A program made the position numbers and the translations under genes. A DNA stretch of 64,000 bases from an uncultured Bacteroidota bacterium (GTDB lineage: Bacteria > Bacteroidota > Bacteroidia > Flavobacteriales > Flavobacteriaceae). The stretch spans positions 168,722 through 232,721 of the forward strand of contig CACMUP010000001.1 in NCBI GenBank assembly GCA_902616905.1, written 5' to 3'. Positions within the stretch are counted from its first letter, which is position 1. The number at the start of each line of letters is the position of its first letter. Positions 11,156 through 20,758 of this stretch are shown here, piece by piece. The notes under the pieces are model-generated. The model searched no databases. It was not told where the DNA came from and was given only the letters and a program-made list of their open reading frames with translations.

Positions 11156-13360
11156 ATGTCAAATAAACCTATTTTTCTTTTAATCTTTAGCCTTTTTTTA
11201 AATCAAATATTTTCTCAACAAAAGGCTGACTCTACTTATGTTAGATTTACAAATCAAAAAATTATAATTGATGGGATCGATGACGAAATAAATTGGGAAA
11301 AAGCGGAATTAAAGTCTGATTTTTGGCAATGGTTTCCTACAGATTCTATTAAAGCTCTGAAACAAACTGAAATAAAATTTTTGTACGATTCAAATAATAT
11401 TTATGCATTTATTAAATGCTATGAGAGTAAAGATGAAACTATTATATCGAGTCTCAGAAGAGACATGGGTAGGTTCTCCGATTTTTTTCTATTTACTTTG
11501 GATACTTTCAATGATTTAACAAACGCTTATGCTTTTGGAGGAAATTCTGTTGGTGTTAAAAAAGATGAAATCTTATTTAATGGTGGAAGGACACTTGTAG
11601 AAGACTCAAATTGGGATTGGGACACAAAATTTGATTTAGAAACTCAGATCTATGAAAATTTTTATACGGCTGAAATTAGAATACCACTCAGTTCAATAAG
11701 ATTTGCAAATAACAGTAGGTCCTGGAGATATAATGTATCTAGAAGAAGGATTTTTGCTAATGAATTTTCTACCTTATTTAAGGTGCCTCAAGAACAATCA
11801 TTTCTAAACCTTTCATTTACTGAACCACTCGTTTTTGAAAAACCTTTGGGTAAATCAAAAACTCCGATAACAATAATTCCTTACATTAATTTGTTAAAAA
11901 CTAAGATTTTTGATAATGATGATAAAGCTAATAATCTTGAATACGGAGGAGATGGGAGATTATTTATTGGAACAGGTCTTAATTTAGATTTTACAATCAA
12001 CCCTGATTTTTCCCAAATTGAAGTTGATGATCAAATTATCAACTTAACAAGATTTGCTGTTGCTCTACCTGAAAAAAGACAGTTTTTTATTCAGAATAAT
12101 GATCTTTTTAGTGGCTTTGGAGATTTTTATGAGAATAGACCATTTTTCACAAGGCGAATTGGAGTAACAAAAGATCTAAATGGCAAAACAATTCAAAATA
12201 AAATTCACGCTGGTGTAAGATTAAGTGGAAAACTTACTAAACGTCTTAGAGTTGGATTATTGAATATGCAAACAGCAAACGATGAAATTAATTTTATACC
12301 ATCTAATAATAATACAGTCTTATCATTTCAACAGAATGTTTTTTCTAAATCAAACATAAAATTTTTGTTCGTTAATAGGGAAAAAATAGGTCAAGATAGC
12401 TTTGAATCTGAACAAGAGCGTTATAATCGTTTACTAGGTTTTGATTATAATTTTATTTCAAAAGATGATAAAATTACAGGTAAGGTCTTTTTTTATAATA
12501 CATTTTCACCTTCAGAAGAAAATGAGGGTGTATCAACAGGTTTTAGATTTAATTACAATGACAGAAAAAATAGATTTAGGACAGTATTTACAAGAACAAC
12601 TCCAAATTTTAAAAGTGATCTTGGGTTTTCAAGGAGAACAGGATTTAAAAAAAATTATACAAAATATGATAGAGTCTTTTTTCCAAAATCAAAATTTATT
12701 CAAAGTGTAGCAGTAGGTCCTGAATTATATTATATTGATAAACCTAAAGAAAATAATTTAATTACTGACAGAAGATTGAATGCTAATCTTTCTGTCAATT
12801 TTAAAAACAGATCAAGAATTGATTTAGCACTTGTTAATACCTATACATATTTAGAAAACGCTTTCGATCCAACAGGATTAAATTATGATTCTCCAATAAT
12901 CGAAGGTGCCTACGATACTTCTCAATTTGAATTTGGATACACCTCAACAAATAGAAGGAAATTTAGATTTAGCTCTGAAATTAGTTTTGGAGGATATTTC
13001 AGTGGTGAAAAGTTTTCATTTAGTAATAATTTCAATTTTAGGATTGATAAACTTTTGCAAGCAAGTCTTAACTTAAGCTATGATAAAATTAATCTACCTG
13101 AACCTCAAAAATCTGTAGGTTTAATTTTAGTTAGTCCAAAATTAGATTTTACATTTAGTAAAAATATTTTTTGGGCTAGTTTTATCCAGTATTCGAATTT
13201 TTCTAATACACTGGGTATTAACTCAAGGCTCCAGTGGCGTTTTGCACCTTTATCAGACTTATTTTTGGTATATACTGAAAATTCAAATTATCTTGAAAAC
13301 GATTTAGTACCCAATTTTAGGACAATAAATTTGAAAATAACATATTGGATCAATATCTGA
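11156..13360 (+). CDS. DUF5916 domain-containing outer-membrane-associated protein (CBM9-like N-terminus)
   Basis: N-terminal IDGIDDEINWEKAELKSDFWQWFPTD; IEVDDQIINLTRFAVALPEKRQFFIQNNDLF; start trimmed to MSNKPIFLL. Confidence 0.8.
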   Translation: MSNKPIFLLIFSLFLNQIFSQQKADSTYVRFTNQKIIIDGIDDEINWEKAELKSDFWQWFPTDSIKALKQTEIKFLYDSNNIYAFIKCYESKDETIISSLRRDMGRFSDFFLFTLDTFNDLTNAYAFGGNSVGVKKDEILFNGGRTLVEDSNWDWDTKFDLETQIYENFYTAEIRIPLSSIRFANNSRSWRYNVSRRRIFANEFSTLFKVPQEQSFLNLSFTEPLVFEKPLGKSKTPITIIPYINLLKTKIFDNDDKANNLEYGGDGRLFIGTGLNLDFTINPDFSQIEVDDQIINLTRFAVALPEKRQFFIQNNDLFSGFGDFYENRPFFTRRIGVTKDLNGKTIQNKIHAGVRLSGKLTKRLRVGLLNMQTANDEINFIPSNNNTVLSFQQNVFSKSNIKFLFVNREKIGQDSFESEQERYNRLLGFDYNFISKDDKITGKVFFYNTFSPSEENEGVSTGFRFNYNDRKNRFRTVFTRTTPNFKSDLGFSRRTGFKKNYTKYDRVFFPKSKFIQSVAVGPELYYIDKPKENNLITDRRLNANLSVNFKNRSRIDLALVNTYTYLENAFDPTGLNYDSPIIEGAYDTSQFEFGYTSTNRRKFRFSSEISFGGYFSGEKFSFSNNFNFRIDKLLQASLNLSYDKINLPEPQKSVGLILVSPKLDFTFSKNIFWASFIQYSNFSNTLGINSRLQWRFAPLSDLFLVYTENSNYLENDLVPNFRTINLKITYWINI

Positions 13361-13491
13361 ATTTATAATCCTAGGAGGACACAGAGCAATTAACTTGTTA
13401 ATGGAGATGTGACTTTTGGCTATACCATACCCAAAACCATGACTTAAAAAACAAACCCTCACTAAAAGTAAAGATTTTAAAGGATAAAGTA

Positions 13492-13556
13492 TAGAATGAG
13501 GGATTTGAACTCTCTGATGCATTACTCTCATAAGTTTTCAAGAGTTCCGCATTCGA
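13492..13556 (-). pseudogene. degenerate tRNA-Ser(TGA) remnant
   Basis: Collinear, indel-free match to the intact tRNA-Ser at 44242-44326 from D-loop (TCGAATGCGG) through TCTTGAAAACT to T-arm (TTCAAATCCCTC); acceptor and D stems lost. Confidence 0.7.
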
Positions 13557-13575
13557 TAACTTTGGAAAAAGAGGG

Positions 13576-14328
13576 CTAATGAATAATAACTATATCCTTA
13601 TACATTACCTCGTGCGGTACACCGGCATGAGTTTGTAAGCATATTTGCCCTTTAGATATTACATTATTTTTTTCATAATAATTGGCAGTTTCAATACCAT
13701 TAATTTTTATAGATATATATTTCTCTTTTGCGATGATTGTGATATTATTCCAATCATTTGGATTTATAATATTTTCAATTTTTGTCCTGTTAGGAATACT
13801 ATAATATACAATTGGAAAAATGTCTGGGTTTGGATATAGTGTTCTATCAGGTCTATTTTCGTCACACAAACTACCCCAAAGTGGAAAAAGCGTTGGAGAT
13901 GTCATCTCAGTTTCCAAATTAATTCCTAATTCTTTGTGACTTTGATTGTAAAGATATTTTGAAATTGTAGTTGTTTTTTCAAATCCTATGTCAGCCTGAT
14001 AACCCATAACTTCGTTAGAATTGGGAACTCTTTTAGCTCTAAAACATATTCCCCCGTTGACATTTATGTCGTTTGTTTTAAATTTTGCACTTAAACTCAA
14101 TTCAAAATTTTCAAAATCTTCAACTGTACAAAGAAAATAGTTTTTATTAATGGGGGTATTTTGGCTCCCTCCGATAATAACATTCTCTTCAATTCTAAAT
14201 ATTTTATCTGAACCTTCCCATCCATTGAATGTTCTTCCATCGAACAAATGGTATTTCGAGGTTTTTGAAACGCAAGAAGTAAATAATAAAATAGTCAATA
14301 GAATTCTCACAGAGTCAAGTTTTAGCAA
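13576..14328 (-). CDS. DUF1080 / 3-keto-disaccharide hydrolase-like protein
   Basis: LFDGRTFNGWEGSDKIFRIEENVIIGG; GGICFRAKRVPNSNEVMGYQADIG. Confidence 0.85.
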   Translation of the reverse strand: MLKLDSVRILLTILLFTSCVSKTSKYHLFDGRTFNGWEGSDKIFRIEENVIIGGSQNTPINKNYFLCTVEDFENFELSLSAKFKTNDINVNGGICFRAKRVPNSNEVMGYQADIGFEKTTTISKYLYNQSHKELGINLETEMTSPTLFPLWGSLCDENRPDRTLYPNPDIFPIVYYSIPNRTKIENIINPNDWNNITIIAKEKYISIKINGIETANYYEKNNVISKGQICLQTHAGVPHEVMYKDIVIIH

Positions 14329-14513
14329 CTAATGCTTAACAAGTAACTTCATTACCTATTCAAATATACTAAATGATTTGATTTGTTCTAGCCTGTTTGC
14401 TTTAACAGATGAGACTTTTATTTTGTGGACATTAGCAAATTCAAAATTATTTCTACAAGTATCCGATTCTGCTTCTGGTCCTTAATCCTTTTTGAGATTA
14501 TGGACTTCATAAT

Positions 14514-15164
14514 TTATAACAAGGATTCAATATCTTCAATCATACGTGATGTTTCAAGGGGTAAAGTACCGTTGTAAATTGCCCTTATTCTGCCATTTTG
14601 GTCAATAAGAATAAAATTTTCGGTGTGGATAAAATCGTCCATATCAGTTATTAATTTTCCAAATCCTTCATCTGCGAAATATGATTCTCTTGCTATTTTG
14701 TAAATATCATGCTTTGATCCAGTTAGTAAATACCAAAAATTAGAATTTATACTATTCCTTTTTCCATACTCATAAAGTTTTTCTTGGTCATCGATCCATG
14801 GCATAACGGTGTGTGATAATATTTTAACTTTTTCATTTGAAGAAAATTTTTTCTGAACTCTTAATAGGTTCGAAGCCATTTTTGGGCAGACCGTCCCACA
14901 AGAAGTAAAGAAAAAATTTGCAATGTATATCTTACCAAATAAATCATTTTGATTGATCCATTTTCCTTCTTGATTTTGAAAATTAAATGATCTTATTCTA
15001 TGAATTTGGTCTAATTTTTTATTTGATTGATCTAGCCATATTGGTGTGAATGTTGGCTCGTTATAATATGGTAGCTCAATATCTTTTGAATAGATATTGT
15101 TTGGGTTAAACATTTTTTTGCATGAACAGAGAAAAATCAAAAAAATTAAAATTTTATTTTTCAT
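14514..15164 (-). CDS. SCO family protein (SCO1/SenC)
   Basis: IANFFFTSCGTVCPKMASNLLRVQKKF (CxxxC), distal conserved His region FIHTENFILID. Confidence 0.88.
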   Translation of the reverse strand: MKNKILIFLIFLCSCKKMFNPNNIYSKDIELPYYNEPTFTPIWLDQSNKKLDQIHRIRSFNFQNQEGKWINQNDLFGKIYIANFFFTSCGTVCPKMASNLLRVQKKFSSNEKVKILSHTVMPWIDDQEKLYEYGKRNSINSNFWYLLTGSKHDIYKIARESYFADEGFGKLITDMDDFIHTENFILIDQNGRIRAIYNGTLPLETSRMIEDIESLL

Positions 15165-15787
15165 CTTATAACTACATAAGGATTAATAATTTCTTCCTTG
15201 ATATTGATTTTAGTGCATCTTTTAATACCGGCAAGGCCATATCTTCTTCCATTTTCTCTTATGATAAAGTTAGATCTTAATTTACCATCTTTACGCCAAA
15301 TTTTAGTTGCGCCAAAAGGCTTACCATTTAAATAATTAATTTCTGAGTATAATTGGCCATTTTCATACCACTGGTAGTGTGTCTGCTCACTCAGTCCTTT
15401 TTTAAAATAATATTCAAATTTTGTTTGCCCGTTTATATACCATCCTTTATGCGTACCTATTTTTTTTCCACTATCATAATACCTTATAAATTTTAATTTC
15501 CCATTGTCAAAATATCCTACACTTTTTCCTTCAAGATATCCGTTTAAGTAACCTTTTTTTTCAATTATATAACCGTTTAAATTTTTTTTAATTATATATC
15601 CTGAAAACATTTCCCCTTCAAAGATAAGTCTCCCTTTAGAATCAGGATTTAATTTTGCTTCATCAACAGAAATTAATTTATTTGGTATAAAGATTGTTTT
15701 AAAGCTTGAGTTTGTAAATGATATTATAGATAAATATGATATAATTAAAATTAGAGTTACAATAATTGTTTTGATCGTGGTTTTCAA
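15161..15787 (-). CDS. MORN-variant repeat (YwqK-family) protein
   Basis: Repeated GYFDNGKLKFIRYYDSGKKIG / GWYINGQTKFEYYFKKG / QWYENGQLYSEINYLNGK. Confidence 0.8.
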   Translation of the reverse strand: MKTTIKTIIVTLILIISYLSIISFTNSSFKTIFIPNKLISVDEAKLNPDSKGRLIFEGEMFSGYIIKKNLNGYIIEKKGYLNGYLEGKSVGYFDNGKLKFIRYYDSGKKIGTHKGWYINGQTKFEYYFKKGLSEQTHYQWYENGQLYSEINYLNGKPFGATKIWRKDGKLRSNFIIRENGRRYGLAGIKRCTKINIKEEIINPYVVIR

Positions 15788-15803
15788 TTTAAAAGATTTT
15801 GAA

Positions 15804-16613
15804 TTATCTAGTTATATTACCTGGAGTTCCATAAAAACCATCACCATTTATCCAGGGAAGCTCATCAGTAATGTGATAGTGGTATATACCTTCCGTAAAT
15901 TCTGGTGTATCGTGAATATGACCATGATAATCATCAAGATCCTCATTTGTTAGTCTTAGACTATTTTCTACTGGACCGTAAACTGGAAACCCGTCTAATA
16001 AAAGTCCAATAAAAGCATCTTCACCTAGAGTCTGTGTAAGCCAAACAGGCTCAATATGATAATGATAAACACCACCAGGAGCAGGATGCCCTTCATATTG
16101 GTCAAAAGTATTTAACTCTTCTAAAATGTCATCACCTGGAGCAGCCATTTGATTAAATATCGCGACACTATTCACTGCAATTCCCATTGGCCCCATAGGA
16201 GTAGCCTCATGAGAAATGTCGATTTTTGGAAATCTTGGTATAGTCATAACAATATCCTGTTCTAATATATTATTCGGATTTAATTTAAAAGACGGATTAT
16301 TAGGTTCATTATATGATTCATACAGTGGATTATTGGTATTATAATATGCACTTTTGTGATCTGGTAGATCTTTCGTACTTATAACCAAGTTATCGTCATT
16401 TACGACCACTGAAACTGCGTTATTGTAATAAAATTTTTCTGCTAAAATACTTATATCATTTCCACCTACAGAGGGTGTGTCAATAGAAGTTGAATTATTT
16501 GTTGAAGTAGTGGTTGCATCAGATGCACCTGTCGTCTCATTTTGCTCTCCATCTTCTGAGCAAGCTAACAGGAATAAGATTAAAAAAGCTACAAAAAGAT
16601 TTTTATTTGTCAT
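15804..16613 (-). CDS. YHYH protein (lipoprotein)
   Basis: APGGVYHYHIEPVWL ... LLLDGFPVYGP ... GIYHYHITDELPWINGDGFYGTPG. Confidence 0.88.
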   Translation of the reverse strand: MTNKNLFVAFLILFLLACSEDGEQNETTGASDATTTSTNNSTSIDTPSVGGNDISILAEKFYYNNAVSVVVNDDNLVISTKDLPDHKSAYYNTNNPLYESYNEPNNPSFKLNPNNILEQDIVMTIPRFPKIDISHEATPMGPMGIAVNSVAIFNQMAAPGDDILEELNTFDQYEGHPAPGGVYHYHIEPVWLTQTLGEDAFIGLLLDGFPVYGPVENSLRLTNEDLDDYHGHIHDTPEFTEGIYHYHITDELPWINGDGFYGTPGNITR

Positions 16614-16899
16614 TTTTTTTTAATTAAGTAATAGTAGTAAACCAACGTAAGTTTAAAAAAATTATTTTAGTTAGCCTTACCTATTGAAAAAAAATGTTAA
16701 TTGATGATCTAAATAATACAGATATCTATGACAGAATTATTTTTAGTATAAAAAAATTATAACAGTTTAATTTTAACCAATTCAGACAATAAATCACCTG
16801 TTTTTAAAAAATATAATAAAATCAATTTGGTTTATAAATCCTTTCTGAGATTATAAATTTCAGCAAAAACTTTTTTCCTCTGAAGAATCCTTTTCGCAA

Positions 16900-17080
16900 A
16901 TAATCATTTTTCGTCAACCTTGGCATAATTTACTGAGCCCCAAGTTGCAACAATTTAAATATCTGATTTGTATTTATATCATCCAATACTAAACTATTGA
17001 TAGTTTTATCAATAATTTTTTGCATACAAACTTTTATTTCAGATGTTAATTTGTTTGCAGTCACATTTTATTCTCCTCAT
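16900..17080 (-). pseudogene. decayed copy of the MGRKAGVPNK small protein family
   Basis: Minus strand reads NKLTSEIKVCMQKIIDKTINSLVLDDINTNQIFKLLQLGAQ*IMPRLTK, aligns with NKVTTEVKEKLEELIDGIVNSIDIEELNTNQKIKMLQISLQYTLPRMQA; 1-nt frameshift near start and internal TAA. Confidence 0.65.
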
Positions 17081-17097
17081 TTTCTTATTTTAGTTTT

Positions 17098-18945
17098 ATG
17101 AGGTATGTTTTTAGGCTTTTATCTATTTTTTTCTGTACGTTTATGTTTTCACAAAACTGGAGAGAACATCCCAACATTATATGGCTTACTACAGAGGATA
17201 ATTCTGCACAATATATGAAGTTGTATAATGAAGAAGGTGTATCGATGCCAGCTATTGAAAAATTAGCCAGTAAAGGCGTGGTCTTTGATAATGCTTTTTC
17301 AAATGCACCTGTTTGTTCAGTTGCGAGAAGTACAATAATCACCGGTTGTTATGCCCCAAGAATTTTCACACAATACCACCGCCGGGCAATTCATGTTCCA
17401 TTACCAAATGATTTGATGCCAATGCCTTATTATCTCAAAAAGGCAGGATATTATACAACAAATAACCATAAGCAAGATTATAATTTTATTTTACCTGACG
17501 GGGTATGGGACGAATCTTCAATAAAAGCCACCTATAAAAACAGAAAAGCGGGACAACCTTTTTTTCATGTACAAAACTATACAATAACACATGAGGGAAA
17601 CCTCCATTTTAATCAAGAAACTATAGATAAAACTAAAGATGAAGATCTTGAGCACATAAAAGTTTTCCCTTATCATCCCGACACCAAAACATTTAGATTT
17701 TCATACCATTATTTCCAGAAAAGACATGAGCTAGCAGATCAACAGATAGCCGATTTTTTAAAGGAACTTGATGATCAAGGATTAATGGAAGATACCATCA
17801 TATTTTATTACGGAGACCATGGAGGTGTGTTACCAAGGAGTAAAGGATACGCATATGAAAGTGGCTTGCAAATACCTTTGATTGTCTATGTTCCTGAAAA
17901 GTGGAAACATCTAATTCCTTATGATAGAGGCTCAAGAAGCGAAACCTTCGTAGAGTTTATAGATTTGGCACCCACAGCACTCGCTTTAGCTGGAGTTAAT
18001 GTTCCAAAAGGCATGGATGGTAAACCCGTTATGGGAAAAATAGTTCAAAAATCTAAAATAAAAAATAAAAATACTGCTTTTGGTCATGCGGATCGTTTTG
18101 ATGAAAAATACGATTTTGTTAGAACTTTAAGAGTAGGAAAATATAAATATATTCGGAATTATCAGCCTTTTAATATGGATGCATTGTTTAACTTTTATCG
18201 TTATAAGATGCTTGCTTACAAAGAATGGTCGAGCCTTTATAGAGAAGGTAAACTCAATGATGTTCAAAGTCAGTTTTTTAAGCCTAAAAGTCCAGAAGCT
18301 CTATACAATATAGAAGATGATCCACATGAGATTAATGACCTTTCAAATTCAAAAAATCATCAGAAGATTCTTTTACTAATGAGAAAGCAGCTGCAGGAAC
18401 GAATAAAAGAAATGCCCGATTTAAGTTTCTATCCTGAACCATATCTTTTGGATAATGCCATAAAAAACCCAACTCTTTTTGGTCAACTTAATAAAACAGC
18501 CATAGCGGAATTGATAGCTATTGCTGATCTTAATTTAGCACCATATAATTACGTGGAAGAAAAAATTAAATTGGCACTCAAAGATAAAAATCCATGGAAG
18601 AGGTATTGGGGGCTTATTGTTTGCTCTTCTTTTGGTATGCAGGCAAAAGGATTAGTCCCGTTAATACAACAAATACTGCAAACTGATGAAGTAAACTTGG
18701 TTAGAATCCGAGCTGTAGAGTATTTAATGTTGAATAAGATTTCATTTGATCAGAAAAAAATAAAAATTTTATTGGAAAATTCAAGTTCAGAGACTGAGGC
18801 GAACCTTATACTTAACACCATTAGCTTGATCAAGGAATATCAACCCGCAATCAAATTCAATTTTTCCAAAGATATTTTTCCAAGTGAATGGTATGATGAA
18901 CCAAATGATTTGGTTAACAGGAGATTAGAGTATTTAATGAATTAA
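17098..18945 (+). CDS. sulfatase (type I, FGly motif CSVAR)
   Basis: HPNIIWLTTEDNSAQYMKLYN, NAPVCSVARSTIITG, YYGDHGG. Confidence 0.9.
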   Translation: MRYVFRLLSIFFCTFMFSQNWREHPNIIWLTTEDNSAQYMKLYNEEGVSMPAIEKLASKGVVFDNAFSNAPVCSVARSTIITGCYAPRIFTQYHRRAIHVPLPNDLMPMPYYLKKAGYYTTNNHKQDYNFILPDGVWDESSIKATYKNRKAGQPFFHVQNYTITHEGNLHFNQETIDKTKDEDLEHIKVFPYHPDTKTFRFSYHYFQKRHELADQQIADFLKELDDQGLMEDTIIFYYGDHGGVLPRSKGYAYESGLQIPLIVYVPEKWKHLIPYDRGSRSETFVEFIDLAPTALALAGVNVPKGMDGKPVMGKIVQKSKIKNKNTAFGHADRFDEKYDFVRTLRVGKYKYIRNYQPFNMDALFNFYRYKMLAYKEWSSLYREGKLNDVQSQFFKPKSPEALYNIEDDPHEINDLSNSKNHQKILLLMRKQLQERIKEMPDLSFYPEPYLLDNAIKNPTLFGQLNKTAIAELIAIADLNLAPYNYVEEKIKLALKDKNPWKRYWGLIVCSSFGMQAKGLVPLIQQILQTDEVNLVRIRAVEYLMLNKISFDQKKIKILLENSSSETEANLILNTISLIKEYQPAIKFNFSKDIFPSEWYDEPNDLVNRRLEYLMN

Positions 18946-19394
18946 TATATTTAATTTTTTGTATTTCCTGCGTCTTCGAATAAATATTCCCCTGAATAAT
19001 AAGATTTTACATTATGGGGAGTAATTGCATATGATTATAAGGTAGGAAAAATTATGATGGAATTTGATGTTATAAACTTCTTTGGAAGGATAGAAACCGT
19101 AACCCGGACATGTCGTTTCAATTAAAAGAAGATAAAAATTAATTGTAAACCATTAAAAATTACAGATAAATTAGTTGCTTTGGGTGCTATTAAGGAGTTT
19201 CGGTTACAAAATAAAAGTTTGCACCCCACGCCATACCTTTTCCACATATAAGTCCTAAATATCAAGTTCTGTTGCAACGTCCTCTAGGTAGCTTTAGTTT
19301 GTAAACACGATATAACAGTGAAAAAGAATTTATGTTGATATCAGTTTAATACCGAAGCAGATTTTTTATTTTAGTAAGCTAATTAGATTATTAA

Positions 19395-20612
19395 ATGAAA
19401 GAGTATTCTTATGACCTTTTAACAATTACTTTACTATTATTTACCTTAATATTAAGCTGCTCAGATTCTGAAAATCAAATCCAGGATAATACTTCAAATC
19501 TAACTGAACAGACAGATGCAGATACAGATGGTGATGGTGTGGTTGATTCAGAAGATGCCTGGCCTTTAGATTCTTCAATGTCAGAAAATTTATGGGGGAT
19601 TATAAACAATGAAGATGTAGAATTCTTTTTTGCGAATGACGTTTCAGAGAATATTGCACAAGGTACAAGAGATTCTTTTTTGGAAGCTATAGATGAATTC
19701 GGAAATTGGGGCCCTACAGAACTATGGGTAAGCGGACCCGGTAAAGATGGGAGTGTGGAATTAGCCAATCTCTATTGCAATCGAAGAGTAGAAAGAGGAC
19801 AAGTAAAATTTCAATCAGATTCTTACCCATGGACATTAGAAAGCTGCATGCAATTTTCACTTTATCCTACATTAGGATATGACTTAATTCCTCCAGAACA
19901 CATTTCAAATGAAGAAGATGGTAGTATTTATAACGAAGAAGAGGGAACTCTTTTCGAATACTACAGGGGCAAATCAGTTATGTCAATTGAGAATAACCTT
20001 CCAACTGGCTGGGGGAAAAGTCTTAATGGTGAAAGGGCATGGGGAATTAAAATTTTTAATTTTTCTCTGCCTGTAGGTTTTGGTGAGCCTGGTTATAATT
20101 TTGATTATGAGAAAGTAAATGTATTTTACGAATATTTTCATGCTTTGCAGGAAAGTGCTTTTCCAGATGATGCTCTTGGCGATACCTACGAATTTGGAGA
20201 AAATACTAGGAGGGGACCACACTGGTTTTATTCTGGGGCATCAACGTATTATGCTGAATATGCCGTAAGGAAGAGAGATGAAAATCATAATCTTAATTCA
20301 TTGAAAGATAGAATTGAGCAGCAGTTTGGATATGCAATGTGTGATAATATATTACTCTCAGATTTGACTCCAGATAGCGAATGTTTTTTAATGAAATTTT
20401 ATTGGGGGATGCCTGCAATAGCTTATTTGTTAGATAAAGCTAATAATCAAAATGCAATCATAGAAACCTTTTACCCCAATCTATATGAATATGGTTTTAA
20501 AGCTGCATTCGAACTTACGTTTGGGATAACGGTCGAAAAATTCTATGACGAATGGGAAATATACAGGAATCTACCAATGGAAAAAAGACTTGAAATCATT
20601 CCTGATATTTAA
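19395..20612 (+). CDS. lipoprotein with Ca-binding thrombospondin-3-like repeat and gluzincin-like region (first His of HExxH replaced)
   Basis: DADTDGDGVVDSEDAWPLD; VFYEYFHALQESAF ... GPHWFYSGASTYYAEYAVRK. Confidence 0.55.
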   Translation: MKEYSYDLLTITLLLFTLILSCSDSENQIQDNTSNLTEQTDADTDGDGVVDSEDAWPLDSSMSENLWGIINNEDVEFFFANDVSENIAQGTRDSFLEAIDEFGNWGPTELWVSGPGKDGSVELANLYCNRRVERGQVKFQSDSYPWTLESCMQFSLYPTLGYDLIPPEHISNEEDGSIYNEEEGTLFEYYRGKSVMSIENNLPTGWGKSLNGERAWGIKIFNFSLPVGFGEPGYNFDYEKVNVFYEYFHALQESAFPDDALGDTYEFGENTRRGPHWFYSGASTYYAEYAVRKRDENHNLNSLKDRIEQQFGYAMCDNILLSDLTPDSECFLMKFYWGMPAIAYLLDKANNQNAIIETFYPNLYEYGFKAAFELTFGITVEKFYDEWEIYRNLPMEKRLEIIPDI

Positions 20613-20645
20613 ATCATTGTTCGCATATCTTTTTTTGTTCTAGAA

Positions 20646-20673
20646 CCTCAAAACCTGTTTTTCAGGTTTTGTT
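20646..20673 (+). terminator. intrinsic terminator
   Basis: aaaacctgtttttcaggttttgttt hairpin plus T tract after 20612. Confidence 0.7.
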
Positions 20674-20758
20674 TATTTTGGTAATTTGGGAAAGTTAAAA
20701 CCTCTTTTAAAGGTCCTTTTTATAAATTTATTTTGATGATATCAGTCTAATGTGGGCG

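Noticed and set aside
13304-13531. Minus-strand 75-aa ORF at 13304-13531
   Set aside because: Overlaps the DUF5916 end and the tRNA-Ser pseudogene; no recognisable domain.
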